NCBI GenBank assembly: GCA_002423325.1
Contig: DIVQ01000005.1
Span: 3,361-14,115, forward strand
Direction: 5' to 3'
DNA length: 10,755 nt
Source of the DNA: Anaerolineales bacterium UBA6128
GTDB taxonomy: Bacteria; Chloroflexota; Anaerolineae; UBA1429
A program made the position numbers and the translations under genes. Below, in pieces: positions 1 to 6,565 of the stretch (position 1 is its first letter; each line of letters opens with the position of its first letter). The notes beneath the pieces are model-generated. The model saw nothing but the letters and a program-made list of their open reading frames with translations, had not been told where the DNA came from and ran no database searches.

Positions 1-1
1 G

Positions 2-1669
2 GTGATTGCGTGCCATGGCCGCGGCGGCCGCGACTTTGACGCCCTGGTCTGGAATGGGCTGGCGGCGGCTGCCAATCAGCGCGGCTGGCTGCTGGCCTGC
101 CCCGATCTGCGCAGCGATCCGTCCAAGCAGGTCATCTATACGCCCTCCCTGGGTATTCAGGCCGACGTGCAGAACATGATCGCGACGCTGAAGGAGCGGT
201 ACACCATCGATCCCAGCCGCATCTATATCATGGGCATGTCGCAGGGTGGCATGTTCGCGGGCACGTTGGCGGCCAAGGCGCCCGATGTGTTCGCCGCGAT
301 GGCTGAGCTCAAGGGACCCACCAGCCTGTCGGGCTGGTACGGCGAACTGTCGGCCTACTGGAAGAGCGTTCTGGAGGCAGAACTGGGCGGCTCGCCGAGC
401 ACGGCGCTCTTCAGCTACCAGCGCCGTTCCGTGGCCGAGATGACGCCCAATCTGCGGCACGTGCCCACGCTCATCATCCACGGCCTGACCGACGTGACCG
501 TGCCCTTCCACCATGCGCAGGATCTCAAGACCTCGCTCGACAATCTGGATCCGCATGCGTCCTATGAGCCGCTGCTGTACGCTTACGATGGCGGTCACTT
601 TGACGACCATCCTGACTGGCCCACGGCGCGCATCCTGGAATGGTTCAGTGGTCATACGCTCGTCAGCAACCCCGACCTGATCACGGTGCGCACCGACGAG
701 CCCAAGACCTATTACTGGCTTGGGCTGTCCTACATCAACAGTTGGGCGCCGTTGCGTTGGACCAACCTGCGCGCCGCACGCGATCCGCTGACCCAAGCGA
801 TCACTCTCGACATCACCGACGAACGGCAACTGCCGAGTATCGTGACGGTGGACCTGCTCAAGGCCGGGTTGCCGTCGGGCGTAGAGTATGTGCTGGAGGA
901 CACGAACCTGAGCACCGGCGACTATGCCCAGACGATCGTGTCACCTCAGGGGGACAAGATCAAGGTCAACGTCACGGGCGAGCCGCATCACCTGACACTC
1001 TACCCGATGACCGGAGCACCGCCCACGCTGCAGACCGCGCACGTGACTGTCACCGACGACACGTATATCGACGGCTATGCCCCCGACGCCTTCCTGAACA
1101 ACGGTCCGCTTTGGCTGACGCGGAGCGGCGTGCGCACGGCCCTGCTGCGCTTTACGCTGGGCTTGCCGGAGAACGCCGTGGTCAAAGGGGCGCAGCTCAG
1201 GCTGTATGCCTCGTACAAAGAGCCCACATCGGGGAACCTGAACACGACCGTGCACGGCGTGCTGCAGGACTGGCAGCCCTCGCAGACCAACTGGAGGCAG
1301 TGGCGTACGGGCCTGGGCTGGGAGGTGGAGGGCGCCCTGGGCGCCGACAGCGACTATGTCTCGGGCGCCTCGTCCAACGCGCTCATCGATGCCATGTACA
1401 CCTGGTATACCTACAATGTGACCCAGTTGGTCCAGCAGTGGTTTGCCGTGCCCTCCAGCAACAATGGTCTGCTGGTGCGCGCCGGAGCGGGCACTGCCAG
1501 CAAGGTGCGCATCAACTCTAAAGAGGACGGCAGCAACCGGCCCGAGATCGTGGTCTACTGGGCCGAGGCCACCGCGACGCCGACCCCAACCGCGACACCG
1601 ACGTCGACGGCGACCCCCACGCCCCAGCACAGACTGTGCCTGCCCGCCATTCTGAGGGGCCCATCGTGA
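2..1669 (+). CDS. Secreted alpha/beta hydrolase (esterase/S9-like) with DNRLRE-type domain and C-terminal surface tag, 5' partial
   Basis: This is the 3' part of a gene that begins before the window. Residues 1-9 already form the beta strand and oxyanion loop (HGRGG, residues 5-9) that normally lie well inside such a protein, so the GTG at position 2 is an internal Val codon. Residues 1-218 look like an alpha/beta hydrolase of the PHB-depolymerase/S9-like esterase type: nucleophile elbow GMSQGG with Ser80, a probable catalytic Asp164 in HGLTD, and His199 in GGHF. Residues about 220-340 are an unassigned beta-rich stretch. Residues about 345-520 resemble a DNRLRE-type domain (DDTYIDGY near the start, LLRFTLGLP, AQLRLY, WFAVPSSNNGLLVRA, RPEIVVYW near the end). 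Residues 524-541 are a TATPTP-type linker and the protein ends RLCLPAILRGPS. Family knowledge suggests an exported ester or peptide hydrolase held at the surface. The substrate is unknown; removal of acyl groups from the nearby polysaccharide is a guess. The radical SAM gene starts 16 bases downstream. Confidence 0.85.
   Translation: MIACHGRGGRDFDALVWNGLAAAANQRGWLLACPDLRSDPSKQVIYTPSLGIQADVQNMIATLKERYTIDPSRIYIMGMSQGGMFAGTLAAKAPDVFAAMAELKGPTSLSGWYGELSAYWKSVLEAELGGSPSTALFSYQRRSVAEMTPNLRHVPTLIIHGLTDVTVPFHHAQDLKTSLDNLDPHASYEPLLYAYDGGHFDDHPDWPTARILEWFSGHTLVSNPDLITVRTDEPKTYYWLGLSYINSWAPLRWTNLRAARDPLTQAITLDITDERQLPSIVTVDLLKAGLPSGVEYVLEDTNLSTGDYAQTIVSPQGDKIKVNVTGEPHHLTLYPMTGAPPTLQTAHVTVTDDTYIDGYAPDAFLNNGPLWLTRSGVRTALLRFTLGLPENAVVKGAQLRLYASYKEPTSGNLNTTVHGVLQDWQPSQTNWRQWRTGLGWEVEGALGADSDYVSGASSNALIDAMYTWYTYNVTQLVQQWFAVPSSNNGLLVRAGAGTASKVRINSKEDGSNRPEIVVYWAEATATPTPTATPTSTATPTPQHRLCLPAILRGPS
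1571..1624 (+). repeat. Three 18-bp tandem units encoding a Thr-Ala-Thr-Pro-Thr linker
   Basis: Three imperfect 18-base units lie at 1571-1588, 1589-1606 and 1607-1624, in frame with the hydrolase gene. They encode TATPTP, TATPTS and TATPTP. Such Thr/Pro linkers are flexible, often glycosylated spacers between a secreted enzyme and a terminal attachment signal. Whole-codon units suggest growth and shrinkage by slippage, so length may differ between strains. Confidence 0.85.
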
Positions 1670-1673
1670 CCGC

Positions 1674-1678
1674 GGGAG
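1674..1678 (+). promoter_or_regulatory. Ribosome binding site GGGAG for the radical SAM gene
   Basis: GGGAG lies 7 bases before the GTG at 1686. It supports the GTG start, which gives the expected N-terminus MKILFIYSD of a B12-binding-type domain. Confidence 0.6.
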
Positions 1679-1685
1679 CAAGCGC

Positions 1686-3098
1686 GTGAAGATCCTCTTT
1701 ATCTACTCGGATATCAGCGGCGCCGAACACTATGGCGCGAAAAAGTACTATTCGGGTCTGGGCTCGCTCTCGGCCGTGCTCAAGGCGGCTGGTCACCAGA
1801 CGGCGCTCATCTACCTGCAGGCCGAACCGAGTCGTGGTGACCTGCTGGCGCAGGTGCAGGCGGCTGCCCCCGACTTGGTAGCCTTTTCCTCTACCACGCA
1901 TCAGTTTCCCTACATCGAGCGCTATGCGGGCTACTTGCGCGAGGCGCTGCCCGCAACGCCGCGCGTCATCGGCGGGACGCATCCCACGCTGGTGCCCGAG
2001 CAGGTGGCTGCCAGCGGCGTCTTTGACGTGATCTGTGTGGGCGAGGGGGAATATCCCCTGCGCGATCTGGTGGAGCGTCTCGAGCAGGGCCACGACTATG
2101 CCGATGTGGCCAACCTGTGGGTGCGGCGCGGCGACGAGGTGATCCGCAACCCGCTGCGCCCGCTGATCGCGGACCTCGACGAGCTTCCCTGGGTCGACCG
2201 CGAGCTGTTCGATTTCGACGCCCTGCTGGCCGCCAACGATGGCTGGGTCGATATCATGTCGGGGCGTGGCTGCCCCTACGAGTGCTCGTATTGCTGCAAC
2301 CCGGGGCTCAAGACCTGCTACGACGGCTTGGGCAAATATGTGCGCTTTCGCAGCGTGGGGCACGTCATCGGCGAGCTCAAAGCGTTGCGTGCGCGTTACC
2401 CGGTCAAGACGGTCAACTTTCAGGACGACACCTTCACGCTGGAGCGCCGCTGGACGCTGGAGTTCTGCCGCGCCTACGGCGCTGAGGTGGGGCTGCCCTT
2501 CTGGATCAACACGCGCGCCGAACGCATCCTGGACGAAAAGCTGGTGCCGGCGCTGGCAGAGGCGGGCTGCGCGGGCGTGCGCATCGGCGTAGAGAACGGC
2601 GATGAGACGCTGCGCGCCGGCGTGCTCAAGCGGCGCATGAGTAATGATGACCTGGTGCGCGCCTTTGCGCTGCTGCACAAACATGGCCTCAAGGCCTACA
2701 GCTGCAACATGATCGGCATCCCGGGTGAGACGCCGGCCTCGATTCAGGCCACCATCGACCTGAACCGCCGTCTGGAGCCCGACGAGTTCCAGTTCTCCGT
2801 GTTCTATCCCTATCCCATGACTGAGCTGCATGATACCTGCGTGGCGCAGGGACTCATCCGGCCGGACCATGCGATCAGCAGTTACTATGCCAAGGATAGC
2901 GTGCTGGACCTGCCCACGTTGAGCGCTGAAGAGCTCACGCGCGGCTACGAGCGCTTTGAGGCGCTCCGTGCAGAGCTGGCGCTCAAGCGCAGCAGCCCGC
3001 TCAAGCACCGCCTGTATCGGCTGCTGTTGGCGCTGTACCGTGACGATGGACCGCGCCTGCAGCGTCACCTGGCGGCCTTGCGCGGAAAGAGGCGTTAG
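1686..3098 (+). CDS. B12-binding-domain radical SAM protein
   Basis: The 470-residue protein has the two-part build of the cobalamin-domain radical SAM group. Residues 1-150 form a Rossmann-like B12-binding domain (MKILFIYSD, LSAVLKAAGH at 28-37, DLVAFSSTT at 63-71, IGGTHPTLVPEQ at 95-106, CVGEGEYP at 117-124). The radical SAM core follows, with the 4Fe-4S-binding motif CPYECSYC (Cys196, Cys200, Cys203). Further core strands are VNFQDDTF (243-250), WINTRAERI (273-281), VRIGVENGDE (298-307) and NMIGIPGET (341-349). No DxHxxG cobalamin motif is seen, as in many members, so cobalamin use is not certain. Members catalyse radical methylations and other C-C or C-S chemistry; annotations such as hopanoid or P-methyltransferase are only subgroups. 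The start is GTG 1686, with GGGAG 7 bases upstream. Placed between a surface hydrolase and a methyltransferase in a polysaccharide locus, it may modify a sugar, lipid carrier or linked product. The exact reaction cannot be read from sequence. Confidence 0.9.
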   Translation: MKILFIYSDISGAEHYGAKKYYSGLGSLSAVLKAAGHQTALIYLQAEPSRGDLLAQVQAAAPDLVAFSSTTHQFPYIERYAGYLREALPATPRVIGGTHPTLVPEQVAASGVFDVICVGEGEYPLRDLVERLEQGHDYADVANLWVRRGDEVIRNPLRPLIADLDELPWVDRELFDFDALLAANDGWVDIMSGRGCPYECSYCCNPGLKTCYDGLGKYVRFRSVGHVIGELKALRARYPVKTVNFQDDTFTLERRWTLEFCRAYGAEVGLPFWINTRAERILDEKLVPALAEAGCAGVRIGVENGDETLRAGVLKRRMSNDDLVRAFALLHKHGLKAYSCNMIGIPGETPASIQATIDLNRRLEPDEFQFSVFYPYPMTELHDTCVAQGLIRPDHAISSYYAKDSVLDLPTLSAEELTRGYERFEALRAELALKRSSPLKHRLYRLLLALYRDDGPRLQRHLAALRGKRR

Positions 3099-3153
3099 GC
3101 ACGCCTGGCTGGCCACAGCCGCGAGCCTGTGTGCTCACGTACTGGCGTGACAA

Positions 3154-3171
3154 AGCCTGCTGACGCAGGCT
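3154..3171. repeat. Perfect 7-bp inverted repeat with 4-base loop
   Basis: AGCCTGC (3154-3160) and GCAGGCT (3165-3171) are perfect complements around the loop TGAC. It lies 55 bases after the radical SAM stop codon. No T-run follows, so it is not a standard intrinsic terminator. It could be an mRNA-stabilising stem, a processing site or a protein-binding dyad. The structure is directly visible; the role is unknown. Confidence 0.6.
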
Positions 3172-3220
3172 GACGAGCGTTTCAAGAGTTGGCAGCCCCG
3201 GCTGGGCCTTGCGACACAGA

Positions 3221-3238
3221 CCCGGGCCTCGGCCCGGG
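3221..3238. repeat. Perfect 8-bp GC-only inverted repeat just upstream of the methyltransferase RBS
   Basis: CCCGGGCC (3221-3228) and GGCCCGGG (3231-3238) are exact complements separated by TC. The stem would form a very stable hairpin with a short loop after fraying of the inner pairs. It ends 6 bases before the proposed ribosome binding site at 3245. It could limit translation of the methyltransferase, block 3' decay of upstream mRNA, or bind a regulator. There is no T-tract. Confidence 0.65.
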
Positions 3239-3244
3239 GATGTC

Positions 3245-3250
3245 GGGAGA
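3245..3250 (+). promoter_or_regulatory. Ribosome binding site GGGAGA that fixes the methyltransferase start
   Basis: GGGAGA lies 10 bases before ATG 3261. The other in-frame starts (TTG 3189, ATG 3240) have no comparable site, and ATG 3240 would sit directly on the 3221-3238 hairpin. The 3261 start gives MDLAAYYDAYW, a usual methyltransferase N-terminus. Confidence 0.6.
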
Positions 3251-3260
3251 TGGCAACAAC

Positions 3261-3950
3261 ATGGACCTTGCGGCCTACTATGACGCCTACTGGAGTCAGG
3301 CGGATGACACCTTTGACCTCGATCGGCTCGCGCTGCTCGAGAAGCATGTGCGCGCCGGCGACCAGGTGCTGGAGGTAGACTGCGGCCCCGGCGTGCTCGC
3401 CGCACGCATGCGTGACCGCGGCGCCAACGTGACCGCGACCGAGCTTTCGTCAGTCGCGGTGGCGCGCGCGCAGGCCAAGGGCATCCCCTGCACGCAGGTT
3501 GATATCGACAGCGAGCCGCTGCCCTTTGCCGATGCCAGCTTTGGCGTGGTGGTCTCGAACTCGATGATCGAACACCGCTTCTTTCATGAAAAGGTGTTTG
3601 ACGAGTGTGTGCGGGTGCTGCAGCCGGGCGGGCGGCTCATCGTCTGTCTGCCCAACATCGCACACCTCATCTGCCGCTGGTGGATCCTGACCGGGCGCTT
3701 TCCCTATATCGTCGATTCGCCCACCGATGCAATGCACTTGCGCTTTTTCACCGTGCGTGAGGCCAAAGCGCTGCTGCGCGCGCGCGGCGTGCGGGTCACC
3801 TCGGTGGAGGGCAGCGCCAGCCTTTGGGCGCGTCACTTTTACCCACCGCTGTGGCGCAAGCGCCGCCTGCGTGCACTGATTACCTGGCTGGCGCGCATGT
3901 GGCCCTCAATGTTTGGGCGCGACTTTGTGATCGTGGGCGTCAAAGCCTAG
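3261..3950 (+). CDS. Class I SAM-dependent methyltransferase
   Basis: This 229-residue protein has the Rossmann methyltransferase fold of the Methyltransf_11/23 type, common in O-antigen and EPS loci. The order of motifs is YYDAYW (6-11), motif I VLEVDCGPG (36-44), acidic strand end TATEL (58-62), DIDSEPLPFADASF (81-94, motif II region), SNSMIEH (99-105), and VLQPGGRLIVCLPN (119-132). A basic, hydrophobic C-terminus (198-217) may touch the membrane. Motif I is odd: Asp40 stands where the first Gly of GxGxG is expected (VDCGPG instead of VGCGPG). The core is otherwise intact, so I expect a working or altered enzyme, not a decayed one. It probably methylates a sugar hydroxyl or a lipid-linked intermediate; the acceptor is unknown. 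The flippase gene starts 41 bases downstream. Starts further upstream (TTG 3189, ATG 3240) are possible but less well supported. Confidence 0.85.
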   Translation: MDLAAYYDAYWSQADDTFDLDRLALLEKHVRAGDQVLEVDCGPGVLAARMRDRGANVTATELSSVAVARAQAKGIPCTQVDIDSEPLPFADASFGVVVSNSMIEHRFFHEKVFDECVRVLQPGGRLIVCLPNIAHLICRWWILTGRFPYIVDSPTDAMHLRFFTVREAKALLRARGVRVTSVEGSASLWARHFYPPLWRKRRLRALITWLARMWPSMFGRDFVIVGVKA

Positions 3951-3981
3951 CGCCGCGCGACCGAACCGAAATCCGTACGCT

Positions 3982-3985
3982 GGAG
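3982..3985 (+). promoter_or_regulatory. Ribosome binding site GGAG for the flippase gene
   Basis: GGAG, followed by a short A-run, lies 6 bases before ATG 3992. It decides this start over open reading in the same frame that reaches back into the methyltransferase gene and has no membrane-protein character. Confidence 0.7.
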
Positions 3986-3991
3986 AAAAGC

Positions 3992-5497
3992 ATGAGTTTC
4001 CGCCGAGAAGTGGGACTGGGCCTCTTCTGGGTCACAGTCTCGGCCATCGCGCTCAAGGGCGTTTCGATGGTACGCGATATGATCCTGGCGCGCTGGCTGA
4101 TGCCCGACGAGCTCGGCTTGGTAGCGACCGCCACCATCGCGGTGTCTGCGCTTGAGTTGTTTGCCGAACTGGGCTTCAGCTCGGCGCTCATCTATCGCAA
4201 GGATGACGTCGACAAGGCCGCCAACACCGCTTTTATCCTGGTCATCATCAACTGTCTGATCCTGTATGGCATCGCCTGGGTGGCGGCGCCCTACGTGGCC
4301 GAGTTCTTCTCGAACCAGATCGAGGGTGCAACCGAGTTGCTGACGCGCGTGTTGCGTGTGCTGGCCCTGACCATGGTGCTGGCCTCGTTCGGCGAGGTGC
4401 CGCTCACGCTGCTGACCAAAGGACTGGGCTTTAAGCGGCGCGTGCTGCCCGAGATGATTGCCGGTCTTTCGGGCACGGCGGTTTCGATCGTGCTCGCCTT
4501 TATGCAAAAGGGCGTTTGGGCGATCGTGTTTGGTCGCGTGATCACCTCCCTGTTGATGTCTATTCTGGTCTGGTTCTTTTGCGATTGGCGCCCAAAGTTG
4601 TCATTCGACCGCGGGATGGCCAAAGAGCTGTGGGACTATGGGCGGCACATCATCGGCAGTCAGGTGCTGGTGTTTGGCATCACCAACATCGACAACGCCA
4701 TGGTGGCCAAGTATGTGGGCCAGGCTGCACTGGGCGGCTACTGGCTGGCCTACAAGCTCTCCAACCTGCCCGCCACCGAGATTGGCCGCGTGGTGGGTCG
4801 CGTGATGTTCCCTACCTACTCGCGCGTGCAGGGCGATCTGGTGCGCCTGCGTCAAGTGTTCCTCAAGAGCGCCAAATTCGTGGCGCTGGTGGCGTTCCCG
4901 GTGGCCGCGATCACGGCAGTCTTTGCGCCGGACTTTATGGTTGTGGCCTACGGCGGCAAGTTCCCGTTCGCGGTGGTGCCGCTGCAGTTGCTCACCATCT
5001 ATGGGTTGGCGCGTGCCATCGCCGGCACGATGGGCAGCGTGTTCAAAGCGGGCGGCAAGCCCAAATGGCTGGTCTACATTGCCATCTGGCGATTGATCAC
5101 GATGGCCTCGCTGCTCTACCCGGCCATTCAGTGGCGGGGCATCACAGGCGTGGCCATCCTCTCGGCCGCAGTGGCGATCGTCGACTTTGCCATCAGCCTC
5201 ACGCTCACCAATCGCATCATCAAGGCGCACTGGCTGTCGTATCTGCGCATCTTTGTGCCGATGGCGGTGGCATCGCTGGGCACGGCGCTTGCCACGCACC
5301 CGTTCTACGTGTGGATCACGGAATACATCCACCCCTTCATCACGCTGCCACTGTGCGGCGGGCTGGGATTGGTCATTTACCTCGCTATCATGTATGCTTA
5401 CGATGCTGATGTGCGTCAGTTGACGACGCAGATGAGGACGGGGGTAGTCCGCGAGGTGCGGCTTCGGCTGGCCCGCAGACAGGTGCCGGTGGAATGA
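3992..5497 (+). CDS. Wzx-type polysaccharide flippase (MOP superfamily)
   Basis: This is a 501-residue, very hydrophobic protein, close to the usual 450-500 residues of oligosaccharide flippases. The N-terminus is typical of the Polysacc_synt group: a first helix at about 10-26, then VRDMILARWLMPDELGLVA (27-45) and ELFAELGFSSALIYRKD (55-71). Hydrophobic helices continue through the protein (roughly 78-105, 118-142, 155-171, 174-197, 220-236, 294-312, 327-348, 358-378, 384-405, 418-436, 449-470), consistent with about 12-14 membrane spans. The charged C-terminal tail (471-501) is likely cytoplasmic. Family members move undecaprenyl-diphosphate-linked repeat units across the cytoplasmic membrane, the export step of Wzx/Wzy-type synthesis. 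The stop codon overlaps the start of the next gene in an ATGA (5494-5497). The exact transported glycan cannot be told. Confidence 0.93.
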   Translation: MSFRREVGLGLFWVTVSAIALKGVSMVRDMILARWLMPDELGLVATATIAVSALELFAELGFSSALIYRKDDVDKAANTAFILVIINCLILYGIAWVAAPYVAEFFSNQIEGATELLTRVLRVLALTMVLASFGEVPLTLLTKGLGFKRRVLPEMIAGLSGTAVSIVLAFMQKGVWAIVFGRVITSLLMSILVWFFCDWRPKLSFDRGMAKELWDYGRHIIGSQVLVFGITNIDNAMVAKYVGQAALGGYWLAYKLSNLPATEIGRVVGRVMFPTYSRVQGDLVRLRQVFLKSAKFVALVAFPVAAITAVFAPDFMVVAYGGKFPFAVVPLQLLTIYGLARAIAGTMGSVFKAGGKPKWLVYIAIWRLITMASLLYPAIQWRGITGVAILSAAVAIVDFAISLTLTNRIIKAHWLSYLRIFVPMAVASLGTALATHPFYVWITEYIHPFITLPLCGGLGLVIYLAIMYAYDADVRQLTTQMRTGVVREVRLRLARRQVPVE

Positions 5498-6546
5498 ATG
5501 CGCCCGTCGCGCGCGTCGTGATCGTCTCGCGGGTCAAGCGCAACCCCTACGTCGCGCTACTGGCCGAGGGGTTGCGGCAGCCCGACCTGCATCTCGACGT
5601 GCGCGTGGACGATCGCTTCTCGGCCGGTTGGGTGTGGCGGCAGCGGCATACGGCCGACGTGCTGCACCTGCACTGGCTTGAGCTGTTCTACACCTATCCG
5701 TCGCTGGCCCGCAGCCTGAAGCGCTGGCTCTCGGTGATGCTGGGGCTGGTGCTGGCGCGCATGTGCGGGCTGCGCCTGGTCTATACGCTGCACAATCTGG
5801 AGCAGCACGAGGGTCGCAGGCCGCAGCTGGCGCGCTGGGGGCATTGGCTGCTGCTGAGGCTGGCACAGGCCGTGCACGTGCACGACGTGCAGACGGCGGA
5901 CACCCTTGCGCGCGACTGGGGTCGTACGCGCGGGGTATACGTGATTCCGCATGGCAGCTATGTGAACGCTTACCCGAACACGCTGTCGCGTGCGCAGGCG
6001 CGGGAGCGCCTGGGGCTGGAAGCGTCGGCGTTCGTCTATTTGTCACTCGGGCGAGTGCGGCCCTACAAGGGCCTGGAGGAGCTGCTGCAGGCCTTTCGCC
6101 AGTTGCCCGACGACGACGCCGTACTGTTCGTGGCCGGCGAGGTGCAGGATCCGGGCTACGAGCGCGAGTTGGAGGCGCTGGCGCAGGGCGATGCGCGTGT
6201 GCGCTTGGCGCTGCAGTTCGTGCCTGACGACGCGCTGCAGGTCTATCTGAACGCCTGCGATGTCGCCGTGCTGCCCTACCGGCACGTGACCACGTCGGGC
6301 GCGGCGATTTTGGCGTTCTCGTTTGCGGTGCCGGTGGTGGCGCCGCGTTTGGGTTGTTTCATGGAGCTCGCGGGGGCGCAGGAGCGTGGGTTGCTGTTCG
6401 ACCCGGGCGCTCGCGATGGCCTGTTTGAGGCGCTGCGGCAGGCGCGCATACTCGACCTTGCGACCATGCGGCAGGCCTGTGTGGCGTATGCTCGCGAGCG
6501 CGATTGGCGCGCTGTGGCGCGGCAGCACGCAGCGATGTACCAGTGA
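5494..6546 (+). CDS. Glycosyltransferase, GT4-like (GT-B fold)
   Basis: The 350-residue protein has the GT-B two-domain layout. N-terminal domain: VVIVSR (8-13), ADVLHLHWLELFY (54-66), LRLVYTLHNLEQHEG (93-107) and VHVHDVQTADTLAR (127-140). The hinge is VIPHGSYVNAYPN (150-162). The C-terminal nucleotide-sugar domain has YLSLGRVRPYKGLEELLQAF (182-201), the FVAGE strand (212-216) and DVAVLPYRHVTTSGA (256-270). The region that usually carries the E-x7-E donor motif reads TTSGAAILAFSFAVPVVAP (266-284) and lacks both glutamates; some GT4-related families share this. It would add a sugar to the growing lipid-linked unit on the cytoplasmic face. Donor and acceptor are not predictable. Its ATG overlaps the flippase stop (ATGA), with AGGTG at 5481-5485 as a possible ribosome binding site, so translation is probably coupled. 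Confidence 0.87.
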   Translation: MNAPVARVVIVSRVKRNPYVALLAEGLRQPDLHLDVRVDDRFSAGWVWRQRHTADVLHLHWLELFYTYPSLARSLKRWLSVMLGLVLARMCGLRLVYTLHNLEQHEGRRPQLARWGHWLLLRLAQAVHVHDVQTADTLARDWGRTRGVYVIPHGSYVNAYPNTLSRAQARERLGLEASAFVYLSLGRVRPYKGLEELLQAFRQLPDDDAVLFVAGEVQDPGYERELEALAQGDARVRLALQFVPDDALQVYLNACDVAVLPYRHVTTSGAAILAFSFAVPVVAPRLGCFMELAGAQERGLLFDPGARDGLFEALRQARILDLATMRQACVAYARERDWRAVARQHAAMYQ

Positions 6547-6565
6547 TCCCGACGGGGTGCATAGC

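Noticed and set aside
2..4. GTG at position 2 as the true start of the hydrolase
   Set aside because: The codon falls directly before the HGRGG oxyanion loop, so the first beta strands and any signal peptide must lie upstream of the window.
640..1521. 293-codon + strand frame inside the hydrolase gene
   Set aside because: It is an out-of-frame reading of the hydrolase region, rich in Arg, Ala, Gly and Gln and without domain motifs.
1518..3116. 532-codon open frame on the - strand opposite the radical SAM gene
   Set aside because: It mirrors the clear radical SAM gene and the end of the hydrolase gene. Its translation is rich in Arg, His, Gln and Ala with no domain pattern, as expected from the complement of a GC-rich gene.
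3154..3171. Intrinsic terminator after the radical SAM gene
   Set aside because: The stem is perfect but only 7 bp and is followed by GACGAGCG, not a T-run, so standard intrinsic termination is not supported.
3824..3991. Longer start for the flippase within the methyltransferase gene
   Set aside because: The extra 56 codons overlap the methyltransferase, encode no membrane segment, and ATG 3992 has a good ribosome binding site at 3982-3985.
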